A stretch of 64,000 bases of DNA from NCBI RefSeq assembly GCF_026013615.1, contig NZ_JAPDPI010000024.1, forward strand, positions 1-64,000, given 5' to 3'. Each line of letters begins with the position of its first letter. Position 1 is the first letter of the stretch. A model generated the notes under the pieces. It saw nothing but the letters and a program-made list of their open reading frames with translations. It had not been told where the DNA came from and did not search any database. Shown piece by piece: positions 37,602 through 47,249 of the stretch. A program made the position numbers and the translations under genes. The DNA is from Plebeiibacterium marinum (GTDB lineage Bacteria; Bacteroidota; Bacteroidia; Bacteroidales; Marinilabiliaceae).

Positions 37602-40331
37602 CTATTCAATTCGATAATTGTAAAGGTAATTGTTATCGCCACCAACAATAAGGTTAAATTGGGTGCTTTCTGAGCTTAAAAATCCAATGCTAAATCTCGA
37701 TCTTCCTTTTAAAGGAAAGTTCTTATATAAACTCCCATTGCCATTAATCAGGTATATTTTTTGGTTTTGTTCGTCAAAAACACCAATTTTTTTATTGTTA
37801 GATGAAAATTGATATATATCAGCGGTTAATGATATATTACCATCAAATTCTTTTGTAAAGATCTTTTTGCCTTTTTCTGAGTATAATGTAGCCTCATTAT
37901 CTGTCAGTAATAGTATTTCATTTCCTGTTTTTTCGGAAATATCTGTGAAAGTAAAATAATGATCTTCCCTATTATTAAGAAGGTCAATTTTTGTTGTTAG
38001 GCCATTATTTAGGTCTATTATTCTGGCATTCCCTTCAATGTCGGAAGTAATAATAGATGTACTTCCGTATTCATAAAAAATACTATTGGCTCCTCTAATA
38101 AAATCTTCATTAATAGACACTCTGGACTTCCCTTTTCTATTCAGGATATAGTTTTTCTTATCGTCGGCAAATACGATAAAATCCTTATTGTTTAATCTGA
38201 AGTGTTGTATTGGTTGGGATATAAAGCCTTCTGTGGGCTTTGCTTTCCAGCCATTTAATATTTTCCCTGTTTTATCGTAAGCATACGTTCGTTTATCTTT
38301 ACATGCAACAAAAATTCGGTAATTTCGGTTTTTGTCATAATCAAAAAGAGCAATGCCATTTGTTGCCTCATGGTTTAGGTTAATGGGATATTTTTCAACA
38401 TGGTTTCCATTCCGGTCAAGTAAATAGATTTTCTCTTTTGTGTTGAAAAGGTATTGTAGTTTGTTATTTCTATAATAATCAATTTGATATATGGTACTAA
38501 GAATTTGGTTGTTTAATTTTTTTTGCCATAAAATTTTTCCATTATTAGCAATTAAGTATAAGATATTTGATTTGTCCTGTACAAGGATTTCTTTTTCATT
38601 GGTATAATGATTGGTAACCAGCGTGGGTTTCTGGAAGATAGTGCTGTCAAGTCCACTCTGCCATATTGTTCTTGGTTCAGCTTCGCGCACAGGAAGGTGT
38701 TCAATTGAAATGTTTGTATATAAAAGTTCTTTTGCATTTGTAATTTGGAAACCAACACCATAGAAATTGGATAAGGCTTCTTTTTGATCTTTGCCAGGGT
38801 TTAATAATTCAAAATTTGATATATTGGGAGCAATAGATGATATTTTGGAGAAATCACAATAAACAAACATATTTTCTTTATAAGAAAAGTTTTCTGTGAA
38901 TTGTTGGTAGTATTTGCTGTTGTAGATTGTCTTTTTTAACTCGTTGGAATAAATGACGGCTTTTAGTGTATTTATGCTATTGGCAAATACAATATAATTA
39001 TCAATAAAGCAAAAGTATTTTGTTGGTATGGTAGGGAAAAAGTGGGCAAATATGTTTTGTATCCCCTCAAGTCCTTCTCCTTTATAAACCGGATAGGAAG
39101 TGTTACTGTCAATTTTATAGTTGTAAATTGGTTTAATTGGAATGTTTGTAATTTTCTCGAGGTAATTTAGAGTTTTTGATTTACTAATCGTTTCAATAAT
39201 TAATGTTTTGGCTTCATCATGGTTTGGTAAGTTGCTTGAGTTATATAATAGGGCAAATTCATCACCTAAAAAGTTAAAAATATATTTTTCAAAATCAGAA
39301 TTGCTATTAGTTACTGAAAGAATTCTGTTTTTATAATTGTCTAATAGATTGTTAGTCTTTAAATAATTATGAAAATTTTCTTTGAATTTATTACTGTCAT
39401 CAATGTTGTAACTTATAAAAAATGGGCAATTTGAGGGTATTACCTTACTAATTTTTGAAGTAGAAGGATTTATATCTTTAAAAATTGTACTGAGCTTATT
39501 GTGTTCTTTTTCAGGGTATATAAATCCGTTGATATTAACAGTGTTGCTGTGTATATTTAGGTCTAGCTCTCCCCACTTTCCCATTTTTTTTATAAAAGCT
39601 AAATGTTTACTAGTACTTGTGTTAAATAGGGACTTAATAGCTTGAGGGATTTGTGATAAATTAATAAACAAGTTTATATCACTGCTGTTTCCTGCCGTTT
39701 TGTATAGTCTGAAAAAAGTATCATCGTTTATTAAAGAGAATTCAGTATCAAGCTGTCGTATCGATTTCTCAACAGTTAATGATGAGGGGCTAAAAATCAA
39801 CAAACCATTATCAAAAGTAAAGAATAGTTCAATTTTATAATTATTGTGTGTTAACTTATATATGTTGTTAGAATTGTATTTCCGGGTATTAATATCCCAT
39901 GCATTTCCGTTCTCATTGATAAGATAGTTTATCAATTTTTTTTGTTCTGCTTTGTTACTTAATGAATAAGTAAACAAGGGTGAAAGGTTGTCTTTGCCTT
40001 CAGGATGAAGAGATATTGAAACAGGTTTATGTTTTAAAATGTTATATATATCTTTGTTTTCTAATGTACTGTCAATGATAGAGATGGTATTGTAAAATTT
40101 CTGAAAAAAACTAAATTTTAATAAGTCATCTTTATAATTTATTTTTTCTTTTACCTGATTTGTAATTTTTTCAATATCATCAATTTTTATAATTAAACAA
40201 ACGTCAGTTGGAATACCTTTAATGATGTTATTGTTTTTATAGTTTTTGTAATCGTGTAAAAAAAAGTAAGAATAAATTAATGCAATGCCTAGGATGGCAC
40301 ATATTGTTATAGTGAGAATTCGTTTATGCAT
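37602..40331 (-). CDS. large membrane-anchored protein with DUF3352-like and propeller regions
   Basis: 909 residues. A single N-terminal membrane anchor (about 5-27) is followed by a region like DUF3352 (about 40-550) with FFISYN, EFALLY and FCFIDNYIVFANS segments. The C-terminal part (about 560-909) has repeats ending in ILYLIANNGKILWQKKL, TYAYDKTGKILNGWK and IYLINGNGSLYKNFPLKGRSR, which read as a PQQ-like beta-propeller. The bulk should be periplasmic. It has its own -7 element. No enzyme motif is visible; a protein-binding or envelope role is possible. Function unknown. Confidence 0.7.
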   Translation of the reverse strand: MHKRILTITICAILGIALIYSYFFLHDYKNYKNNNIIKGIPTDVCLIIKIDDIEKITNQVKEKINYKDDLLKFSFFQKFYNTISIIDSTLENKDIYNILKHKPVSISLHPEGKDNLSPLFTYSLSNKAEQKKLINYLINENGNAWDINTRKYNSNNIYKLTHNNYKIELFFTFDNGLLIFSPSSLTVEKSIRQLDTEFSLINDDTFFRLYKTAGNSSDINLFINLSQIPQAIKSLFNTSTSKHLAFIKKMGKWGELDLNIHSNTVNINGFIYPEKEHNKLSTIFKDINPSTSKISKVIPSNCPFFISYNIDDSNKFKENFHNYLKTNNLLDNYKNRILSVTNSNSDFEKYIFNFLGDEFALLYNSSNLPNHDEAKTLIIETISKSKTLNYLEKITNIPIKPIYNYKIDSNTSYPVYKGEGLEGIQNIFAHFFPTIPTKYFCFIDNYIVFANSINTLKAVIYSNELKKTIYNSKYYQQFTENFSYKENMFVYCDFSKISSIAPNISNFELLNPGKDQKEALSNFYGVGFQITNAKELLYTNISIEHLPVREAEPRTIWQSGLDSTIFQKPTLVTNHYTNEKEILVQDKSNILYLIANNGKILWQKKLNNQILSTIYQIDYYRNNKLQYLFNTKEKIYLLDRNGNHVEKYPINLNHEATNGIALFDYDKNRNYRIFVACKDKRTYAYDKTGKILNGWKAKPTEGFISQPIQHFRLNNKDFIVFADDKKNYILNRKGKSRVSINEDFIRGANSIFYEYGSTSIITSDIEGNARIIDLNNGLTTKIDLLNNREDHYFTFTDISEKTGNEILLLTDNEATLYSEKGKKIFTKEFDGNISLTADIYQFSSNNKKIGVFDEQNQKIYLINGNGSLYKNFPLKGRSRFSIGFLSSESTQFNLIVGGDNNYLYNYRIE

Positions 40332-40356
40332 TGAGAGATATTAGTTTTGTTTTATA

Positions 40357-40364
40357 CAAAAGTA
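40357..40364 (-). promoter_or_regulatory. Bacteroidetes -7 element (TACTTTTG) for the DUF3352-like gene
   Basis: On the minus strand the bases read TACTTTTG, 26 bases before the ATG. No clear -33 TTG. Confidence 0.5.
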
Positions 40365-40398
40365 ATCTGCTAAAATGTAAAATAAAAATGGAACTGTT

Positions 40399-42756
40399 TT
40401 ATCTAATAATCATTATTTTAGTTGCCAGTGCTTTTTCACCATCTTCATTTGTTGCAAAAACAAGATATACTCCGCTACTTACGGGCTTATTATTTAGATT
40501 TCTTCCATCCCAAACTACTTGCCCTCCATCAGATATGGATTCAAAAACCAGTTTTCCACTAACATCTGTTATTTTAATTGTTGAGTTTCCCACCAGACCG
40601 TTTACAGTAATATAACCCTCGTAATTGGGATATACAGGATTTGGGAATACCCTAGCTTCATTATAAGTAGCTTTTCCCTCTGTTGCAGTTCCCATATACG
40701 AAACGATACCTTTATTTGTCGCGATAAAAACTTCACCAGTTTGTGGATTAATGGAAATACTGTTTATAATATTGGATATTAGTGGGCTGTTTGAACTGGT
40801 AAAATGATGTATGGTTTCTGTTCCATCAGCAGATACGAGGAATAATCCATTTCGGGTACCTATCCACTTTCTGTTTGCTCCGTCAATCTCTATTACCATG
40901 ATGCTTTCATTTTCTAACAGATAATCAGCCAACCCACTGCCATCATTCCTGGGAACCAGTATTCTTGATGCCTGAGGTCTTTCTTCATCAAAAATATTTC
41001 TTGGTCTGTAATAAACCAATAAGCCTCTTTCTGTACCCACCCAAATGTATCCACTCTTGTCCTCTACAAGGCAGATTACCTTAGAGCTGACAGCCTGTCC
41101 TTCTTCATTCCATATTGCCAGATCAGAATACCTTGAATCCGTAAAAGTAACATTGCGCTCGTTTTTTGGTCCTCGGTATCTGTCATCACTATCATCGTAT
41201 GGTGTTCCGTTTATATCTATTACAAACAACCCATTTGGTTCAGTTGCTGCCACCGCCCAAATATCACCCCAACTTGTAAAAATCATTTTTCTTAACCAGG
41301 TTTGATCATCAGGGTCATCATATGGTAAATAATCATACTGAACCCACCCTTCTTTGTCATCAGTAATATTATATGGCTTAACAACAATGGGATGCGTAAC
41401 TTCTTGGTTGTTAGAGTAAAGATTTCCTTCGTTGTCCAAAACAATGCCAGCTGCAAGTTCCCATATATATACTTTTTGCAAACCGCTGTTTTGATCGTTG
41501 TACCGATAAATAACTTTTTGTTGATCTAACTCTAAAATTCCATCACCATAACTGGCTAAATAAACATGATCTTCATTTCTTGGATCAATAGCAATGTCGC
41601 AAATGTTATTATAGCCATTTAATAAAGGATCTGTATCTTTTGTTAAGTGATTCCAGTAGGAACCATCAAATACCGATATTTCAGCAGGTAGGTATACTAC
41701 ATGATTGTGATCACCTTGGGACGTCCACAAGTGTTTGTTAGTGGCTTTTACAAAAAAACTTCGGTTAGATATCGGGCCATCCGGTAAAATTTGTAAGCTG
41801 GTGTTTTCTGTTAACTTGATCAATCCATTTTTGCTATCACCTATCCACTGTGTATTAGTATTATCCATATAAATACATGTACATTGTAATGTTAAATCTT
41901 TATCTTCTACTTGATAATTAGAAATTGTATTCTTTAGAATCATATTACTGTAGAAAATTTCAATTTTATTACTGTTAACAATAGAAAATGTGTTGCCATT
42001 GTTTTGTAAGCTTTTAAAATTTGATGATGAAGAAATCTTTTCCCACACCGAATTTGAATGGTGGTAGGTTTCGTATTTTTCTGCAGATTTTTTTGTGGCA
42101 ATTATATTGTCATCTATGGAAATAACTGCACAAAATACACTTTGATCATTACCCGTATTTTCCCATGTTTCAAAAAATGATAAGGCAGAGCTATTAATAT
42201 CAGCTTTTTTCAGACCTGTTTCGGAGGCAGCATAAATAGAATCGGTTGTATGTGCAATCTGATATATTTTAACCTTACTAGCTTCTTTTCCTATATAATA
42301 GAAATCAGAGATTTCCAGTTTGTTGTAATCTACTACAAGAATACCAAAATCAGTGGCACAGTAAGCTTTGTCGTTTATGAAATCTACATGATTTATCCTT
42401 TTACTGTTAGTCATGGATTTAATTTTTAAATCCGGGATGTTTTCTACTTGACCGTTTTCTAGAATATCGATATTTCCGTTTTCGTAGCCAATAAATAATT
42501 TTTTTGAATTCGGTATTGCTTTTATTGTTGAAACCTCAATATCACTTAGTTTATTTATTTTGGTGTATTTGCTAATGATATATTCTTGGGTATCATAGGT
42601 GAATAATCCGGCATCAGTTGCAGCATATATAATATTATCTATTTTATCTACACTGTGGACATTTGAAAAGCTTAAGTATTCTTGCCAGTTACCAACAGGA
42701 GCCTGAGAAGAGACTACTTGAAAAATAAACAGAAAATATAGAGGTAAATATTTCAT
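40399..42756 (-). CDS. porZ: PorZ-like T9SS protein: beta-propellers with type A sorting domain
   Basis: 785 residues. A signal peptide (about 1-18) is followed by repeated two-component-regulator-type propeller blades such as IIYAATDAGLFTYD, YIWVGTERGLLVYY and KWIGTRNGLFLVS. A C-terminal sorting domain begins ARVFPNPVYPN and contains ITDVSGKLVFE, SGVYLVFA and KIMIIR. In Porphyromonas, PorZ is 776 residues with the same layout and is part of the surface attachment complex that hands anionic LPS to cargo proteins. Length and domain order fit well. PorU/PorV are not in the window. The alternative is another propeller cargo protein. Confidence 0.75.
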   Translation of the reverse strand: MKYLPLYFLFIFQVVSSQAPVGNWQEYLSFSNVHSVDKIDNIIYAATDAGLFTYDTQEYIISKYTKINKLSDIEVSTIKAIPNSKKLFIGYENGNIDILENGQVENIPDLKIKSMTNSKRINHVDFINDKAYCATDFGILVVDYNKLEISDFYYIGKEASKVKIYQIAHTTDSIYAASETGLKKADINSSALSFFETWENTGNDQSVFCAVISIDDNIIATKKSAEKYETYHHSNSVWEKISSSSNFKSLQNNGNTFSIVNSNKIEIFYSNMILKNTISNYQVEDKDLTLQCTCIYMDNTNTQWIGDSKNGLIKLTENTSLQILPDGPISNRSFFVKATNKHLWTSQGDHNHVVYLPAEISVFDGSYWNHLTKDTDPLLNGYNNICDIAIDPRNEDHVYLASYGDGILELDQQKVIYRYNDQNSGLQKVYIWELAAGIVLDNEGNLYSNNQEVTHPIVVKPYNITDDKEGWVQYDYLPYDDPDDQTWLRKMIFTSWGDIWAVAATEPNGLFVIDINGTPYDDSDDRYRGPKNERNVTFTDSRYSDLAIWNEEGQAVSSKVICLVEDKSGYIWVGTERGLLVYYRPRNIFDEERPQASRILVPRNDGSGLADYLLENESIMVIEIDGANRKWIGTRNGLFLVSADGTETIHHFTSSNSPLISNIINSISINPQTGEVFIATNKGIVSYMGTATEGKATYNEARVFPNPVYPNYEGYITVNGLVGNSTIKITDVSGKLVFESISDGGQVVWDGRNLNNKPVSSGVYLVFATNEDGEKALATKIMIIR

Positions 42757-42805
42757 AAATAAAAATGTTTAAAGCTTATAACAATCAAAATATAAAAAAG
42801 TTAAG

Positions 42806-43393
42806 CTAGATATTGACAATGCTTTTGTTTAAAAAATCAACCAGTTTTTTTACAGCTTGTCCTCGGTGACTGATTTTATTTTTCTCTTCCAGATTCATTT
42901 CAGCGAACGTTTGAGAATATCCATCTGGAGTAAAAATAGGATCGTATCCAAATCCTTCATTTCCCGATTTTTCTTTTTCTATTTTACCTTCAACAATACC
43001 CTCAAATTGATACTCATGGTCATTAAGAATTAAAGAAATAACAGTTCGGAATCGAGCTTTTCTGTTCGTTTCTTTTTTCATCATATCCAGAACTTTTAAC
43101 ATGTTTTGCTCTGCGTCCTTTTCCTCTCCTGCATATCTGGCACTATATACTCCGGGAGCGTCATTCAGGGCCTCAATTTCCAGTCCTGTGTCATCCGAAA
43201 AGCAATTAATCTTATATTTGTTATGAATATAAAAAGATTTTTGAGAAGCATTTGATTCCAGGGTGTTACCTGTTTCCGGTATTTCTTCTGTACAATTTAT
43301 GTCTGCTAAACACTTAAGAGTAATGTTTTTGTTTAGCATGTTTTTTAGTTCTTTAAATTTGTGAGTGTTGTTTGTTGCAAAAAGTAATTCCAT
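42806..43393 (-). CDS. rdgB: non-canonical purine NTP pyrophosphatase (RdgB/HAM1 family)
   Basis: 195-residue Maf/HAM1-fold enzyme that hydrolyses ITP, dITP and XTP to monophosphates, keeping deaminated bases out of DNA and RNA. The substrate loop FATNNTHKFKEL (4-15), the catalytic FSDDTGLEIEAL (about 65-76) and GFGYDPIFTPDG, with the HRGQA segment near the end, are intact. A housekeeping gene of normal length. Confidence 0.95.
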   Translation of the reverse strand: MELLFATNNTHKFKELKNMLNKNITLKCLADINCTEEIPETGNTLESNASQKSFYIHNKYKINCFSDDTGLEIEALNDAPGVYSARYAGEEKDAEQNMLKVLDMMKKETNRKARFRTVISLILNDHEYQFEGIVEGKIEKEKSGNEGFGYDPIFTPDGYSQTFAEMNLEEKNKISHRGQAVKKLVDFLNKSIVNI

Positions 43394-43496
43394 ATATAGT
43401 TTATTTTCTTACGAATTAAGAAAAATGGCCAAACTTATGTGTTAGCTCATTTATGTATTAACAAAACGTTATATTGTTGACAAAATTATTGATTAT

Positions 43497-43529
43497 AAAA
43501 AAAAACAACGACATAAAAGCCGTTGTTTT
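43497..43529 (-). terminator. intrinsic terminator downstream of the universal stress protein gene
   Basis: On the minus strand AACAACGGC pairs with GTCGTTGTT (one G-T wobble) around a six-base loop and is followed by a run of T. It lies about 25 bases past the stop codon. Confidence 0.8.
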
Positions 43530-43554
43530 GCATTATAGTAAGGAAAAGTAATAA

Positions 43555-44388
43555 TCACCCAAAGCCACCATAACCATATTTCATTAAGTCAGTTCTTGGA
43601 TTTACCACAAGGACCGGGAATTTTGAGTCATTGGCTATAATTTGCTGTTCGTTAGCGCCCAATACGTAATCGTGGAAAGCAATATCTCTGGTGGTCATTA
43701 TAATGATGCCATTGGCTTCTATCTCTTTGGCATATTTCAAGGTTTCCTGAGAAAATGATCCGCTACCTTCAGAAAGGCCAATTTCATACTCAATGCCCCT
43801 TTCTGCCAGGAAGTTTTTGCAAAAAACAAGGTTTGCTTTTGTTCTCGGCTCAACAGCCCCATCTTTTGACGAAGTACTAAATAGATATATCTTAGTATCC
43901 AAAAATTTAGTTATAAACTCAGCCCAATGAAGTTTTTCTTTGTTTTCTGTTTTAAAATCAACAGGGAATACCATTTTTTTTGTTTCAGCTTTAGATGGCG
44001 AATCCTGAACTACCAAATATGGAATTTTTGAACCCACAATAACTTTCAAAGCCCAGCTTCCTGTTAGTTTTTGCATGCCCCTAATCCCATGCGTCCCCAT
44101 TACAATAAGGGTAGCGTCAATTTCTTCGGCTACCTGGTTAATGGTTTTAAATATGGTTCCTTCTTTTACAATAACATTAGGTTTGATTCCTAATTCGTCA
44201 TTTATTCTATTTACTTCTTCTGCAAGTTTTTCTTCTAAGTTTTTAACCTCATTTTCTTTTTTTGCTATATGTAAAAGAGTTATTCCTATATTCTTCCCGG
44301 AAGAAAGATCCTTGGCATGTTCTATTGCATGGTAGGCCATTTCCGTGAAATCATAGGGTATGAGTATTGTTCTTTCAGAATTTTCCAT
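43555..44388 (-). CDS. tandem universal stress protein
   Basis: 277 residues made of two UspA-type domains. The first (1-138) is complete: TILIPYDFTEMAYHAIEHA at its start, then VMGTHGIRGMQKLTGS, the usual G-T-x-G-x-x-G-x-x-x-x-x-G-S ATP-binding loop. The second (about 145-270) keeps the fold but its loop reads IIMTTRDIAFHDYVLGANE, without the glycine spacing, so it probably does not bind ATP. Tandem Usps of this kind are common in Bacteroidetes and may act as stress- or ATP-responsive regulators. It is divergent from the adenylate cyclase gene. Confidence 0.88.
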   Translation of the reverse strand: MENSERTILIPYDFTEMAYHAIEHAKDLSSGKNIGITLLHIAKKENEVKNLEEKLAEEVNRINDELGIKPNVIVKEGTIFKTINQVAEEIDATLIVMGTHGIRGMQKLTGSWALKVIVGSKIPYLVVQDSPSKAETKKMVFPVDFKTENKEKLHWAEFITKFLDTKIYLFSTSSKDGAVEPRTKANLVFCKNFLAERGIEYEIGLSEGSGSFSQETLKYAKEIEANGIIIMTTRDIAFHDYVLGANEQQIIANDSKFPVLVVNPRTDLMKYGYGGFG

Positions 44389-44434
44389 AAAACTAATTAA
44401 AAAAACATTGGTTTATTTTGCGAAATAAATATAC

Positions 44435-44442
44435 TACTTTTG
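44435..44442 (+). promoter_or_regulatory. Bacteroidetes -7 element (TACTTTTG) for the adenylate cyclase gene
   Basis: TACTTTTG fits TAnnTTTG, 38 bases before the GTG start, with TTG trinucleotides upstream at spacings that do not match the usual -33 distance. Confidence 0.45.
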
Positions 44443-44479
44443 AAGCAAAATCAACAATTAATGCAAAAAACAAAATTTT

Positions 44480-46309
44480 GTGGTTGTTAAATTCCGACAT
44501 ATTTATTCATGTTTAGTTATTTATCTTCTATTAATATTTGGATTTATATTCCTGTGTACTGGAGTGTATGCTGAAAATACAAACATTGTTCGAGATACTA
44601 CTAATTGCTTAATACAAAGGATAATTGTTTCTGGAGATACTGTTGCTACTTTCCCAATACCGGATGGTGTTGTAATCAGGGCAAAAACAGATGATCTTAT
44701 AGAATTTGATTTTTTTACTGATTTTTCAAATCAAGAGGAGAGGTTTAAGTTTTTTCTTCATGGCTATAATTCTGAACCTGAATACTGGACTTTAAAAAAC
44801 AGTTGTAACTACCATAATTTAAAGGATGGTGAGTATTCCTTTGTTTTGAAGTCACATGGTACTTTAGCAGAAGAAAGAGTCAAAATTGTTATACATAGCA
44901 GCTTCAATAGATACTATATATCCAGCATTATATTAATAGTGTTTGTTATTGCATTTTTCGTAATATTTAAGGTTGGGATTGTTGACTTTTTTAACAAAAG
45001 TGTAAATGACTGGCATCGTGATTCTATAGCACCTCTTTATAAAAAGTATGTTAAAACTGAACCTGAAGTTAATGAAGTTGATAGTCGGAAACTCATCCAC
45101 AAAGCAACGGTGAAGTATGATAAGGCTACCGTACTATTTGCGGATATACAGGGTTTTACGAAGATAGTGGAACATATGAATCCGGAAACGTTAATTGATG
45201 AACTCGATAAATTCTTTATTTATTTTGATGAAGTTGCAGAAAAGCATAAAGTAGAGAAGATTAAAACGATTGGGGATGCATACATGTGCGCCGGAGGATT
45301 ACCTGAAAAAGATAGTACTAACCCTATTGAAGTTGTATTGGCAGCTTTGGAAATGCAAAGTTATATGCAGAAGTCAAAGCATTCAGGGAATATGGAAACC
45401 GGTGAGTTTTGGCAATTGAGGATAGGAATTCATACAGGTTCTGTTATTTCAGGAGTAATAGGACGTAAAAAGCTGTCCTTTGATATATGGGGGGATACTG
45501 TTAATATAGCAAGTAGGATGGAGTCGTCAGGTGTTGCCGGTAAAATCAATGTTTCAGGTATTACATATCAATTAATTAAGGATTTTTTTGATTGTGAGTA
45601 TAGAGGCAAGATGCCTATTAAATATAAAGGGGAGACAGATATGTATTTTGTGAAAGGGATTGTGCCTCATTTGTCCAAGGATAAGGAAGGGTTGATTCCT
45701 AATGAGGATTTTAAAACAAAACTTCAGTGGATTAGATATAATGACTTAGAGGATTTGGTACTTAGTCAATTACGCGAAGAATTGCCATCTTCGCTAAAAT
45801 ATCACAATGTGAAACATACTATTGATGTATGTACCCAGGTTGAAGTAATTGGCAGGGCTGAAGGTTTAAATAGTAAAGAGTTGCTACTGGTGAAAACTGC
45901 GGCATTGTTTCATGATACAGGTTATATGGTTAATCCTGTAAAACATGAAGTGCAAAGTGCACGGATGGCCAGGGAGATTCTTCCGAAGTTTAATTATAGT
46001 AATAGTGAAATAGAAGCTGTAAGTCAGTTGATTATGGTTACAGAAATGATGTCGGAACCTAAACTGTTGATGGAAAAGATAATTAAGGATGCGGATTTAG
46101 ATTACCTGGGTAGAGCGGATTTTATTCCATTATCTGAAAAACTGTGGGAAGAAGTTTGTTTATATGATGGAAAAATCTCACAAAGACAATGGAATGTGAG
46201 GCAATATGAGTTTATTTCTAAACATGTATATTACACCAATACCGCGCGAAATTTAAGACAGGTGAATAAGGAAATTCAGCTGAAGAAAATAAAAGAATTT
46301 CTTGTATAA
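44480..46309 (+). CDS. membrane adenylate cyclase fused to an HD phosphohydrolase domain
   Basis: 609 residues, GTG start giving a signal/anchor (about 8-30). The periplasmic part (about 35-142) reads like a Y_Y_Y sensor domain (FFLHGYNSEPEYWTLKN, YHNLKDGEYSFVLKSHG). TM at about 147-167. The class III cyclase (about 205-395) has metal Asp222 (FADIQGF) and Asp266 (IGDAYM). The Lys in KIKTIGD and the Asp in FDIWGDTVN favour ATP over GTP. The HD domain (about 435-575) has HNVKHT, LFHDTGY and KDADLDYLGR, with all metal ligands. Cyclase plus HD could make and break a cyclic nucleotide in one chain. The signal sensed is unknown. Confidence 0.9.
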   Translation: MVVKFRHIYSCLVIYLLLIFGFIFLCTGVYAENTNIVRDTTNCLIQRIIVSGDTVATFPIPDGVVIRAKTDDLIEFDFFTDFSNQEERFKFFLHGYNSEPEYWTLKNSCNYHNLKDGEYSFVLKSHGTLAEERVKIVIHSSFNRYYISSIILIVFVIAFFVIFKVGIVDFFNKSVNDWHRDSIAPLYKKYVKTEPEVNEVDSRKLIHKATVKYDKATVLFADIQGFTKIVEHMNPETLIDELDKFFIYFDEVAEKHKVEKIKTIGDAYMCAGGLPEKDSTNPIEVVLAALEMQSYMQKSKHSGNMETGEFWQLRIGIHTGSVISGVIGRKKLSFDIWGDTVNIASRMESSGVAGKINVSGITYQLIKDFFDCEYRGKMPIKYKGETDMYFVKGIVPHLSKDKEGLIPNEDFKTKLQWIRYNDLEDLVLSQLREELPSSLKYHNVKHTIDVCTQVEVIGRAEGLNSKELLLVKTAALFHDTGYMVNPVKHEVQSARMAREILPKFNYSNSEIEAVSQLIMVTEMMSEPKLLMEKIIKDADLDYLGRADFIPLSEKLWEEVCLYDGKISQRQWNVRQYEFISKHVYYTNTARNLRQVNKEIQLKKIKEFLV

Positions 46310-46467
46310 GTAGTAGAGCCTTGGTTATTTTGATGAATTAACCTAAATTAGATGGGCTGTTAAAAACTAAATAACTCAGATAAATTTTTTTCGTTTGATT
46401 TATTTATTTTTTATTTTCTTTGAAACTTCAAATAGTATTAATCGTAATAAGAAAAAACATTTTAAAA

Positions 46468-46848
46468 ATGGCTAAATCATACGAACCGGAAAACAAACTG
46501 CCTAATATGATTGGTTCAGGAACCAAAATCTCAGGTAATATCGAAACCAATGGGGATATTAGGATAGATGGTGAAATAGAAGGAAATATATTATCAAAAG
46601 GGAAAGTGGTTGTTGGTCCCAATGGGATGGTTAAAGGAGAAATTAACTGTGCAAACTCTGAGGTTTCCGGAAAAATTGAGGGAAAGGTCTTAGTAAGTGA
46701 ACTTCTTTCTTTGAAAGCTTCTTCAAATGTGTTTGGTGACATAAATACAGCAAAACTAACAATTGAACCAGGTGCAGTATTTACCGGGAAGTGTGATATG
46801 GGCGGTAAAGGTTCTGTATCAAAGCCAGCAGAGAATATAAAGAAGTAG
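46468..46848 (+). CDS. bactofilin (polymer-forming cytoskeletal protein)
   Basis: 126 residues from the ATG. A longer frame from a TTG at 46420 would add 16 residues outside the family pattern. The beta-helix repeats are visible: IGSGTKISGNIETNGDIRID, then GEIEGNILSKGKVVVG and IKEGEINC-like rungs, each about 17-18 residues. Bactofilins self-assemble without nucleotide into filaments at the inner membrane and influence cell shape and envelope. It is directly followed by the ATP synthase genes, with only a short gap, and probably shares their transcript. Confidence 0.93.
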   Translation: MAKSYEPENKLPNMIGSGTKISGNIETNGDIRIDGEIEGNILSKGKVVVGPNGMVKGEINCANSEVSGKIEGKVLVSELLSLKASSNVFGDINTAKLTIEPGAVFTGKCDMGGKGSVSKPAENIKK

Positions 46849-46851
46849 TTG

Positions 46852-47226
46852 GTGATAGATAAGTTCCAATTGTATGTTTTAAATAAATTTGCATTTGTTT
46901 CAATCTTGATTTTTCTTTCAAATGTAATTTCATCATTACTTTGGTATAAAAATCTGGTTTTTGAGTCCGTTTATATTAATTGTTTCTGTTTTAGCCTGTT
47001 TGGCATTGTTATCTGGATTTCAAAAATACTTATAAGAATATTGCCTGACTTAAAAGTTGCAATTTTATTAGGGAGCATAGGTATAAAAATGATCTTCGCT
47101 TTGTTGTTTATAATGCTTATGCTACAATATAATACTACAAACAAGAATGGTTTGGTTCTTGTTTTTATGGCTAATTATTTTTTATATCTCGGGTTGTCTG
47201 TAAAGTTCTTTATGAGAGATGTATAG
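46852..47226 (+). CDS. AtpI-like small membrane protein
   Basis: About 124 residues with four predicted spans (about 10-30, 40-60, 72-92, 98-118) and SIGIKMIFAL in the third. GTG start chosen; a TTG one codon earlier directly abuts the bactofilin stop. In this position Bacteroidetes operons usually carry one or two small membrane proteins before atpB. The four-span layout is that of AtpI, which helps c-ring assembly or Mg2+ handling in some bacteria. The separate two-span AtpZ that often comes first was not found. Identity rests mainly on position and topology. Confidence 0.6.
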   Translation: MIDKFQLYVLNKFAFVSILIFLSNVISSLLWYKNLVFESVYINCFCFSLFGIVIWISKILIRILPDLKVAILLGSIGIKMIFALLFIMLMLQYNTTNKNGLVLVFMANYFLYLGLSVKFFMRDV

Positions 47227-47249
47227 AAACTGAAGTTATTATACTGCAT

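Noticed and set aside
44461-44490. Short ATG frame before the adenylate cyclase gene as a leader peptide
   Set aside because: Nine codons with no regulatory features, and its frame ends within the cyclase start region; it is most likely chance.
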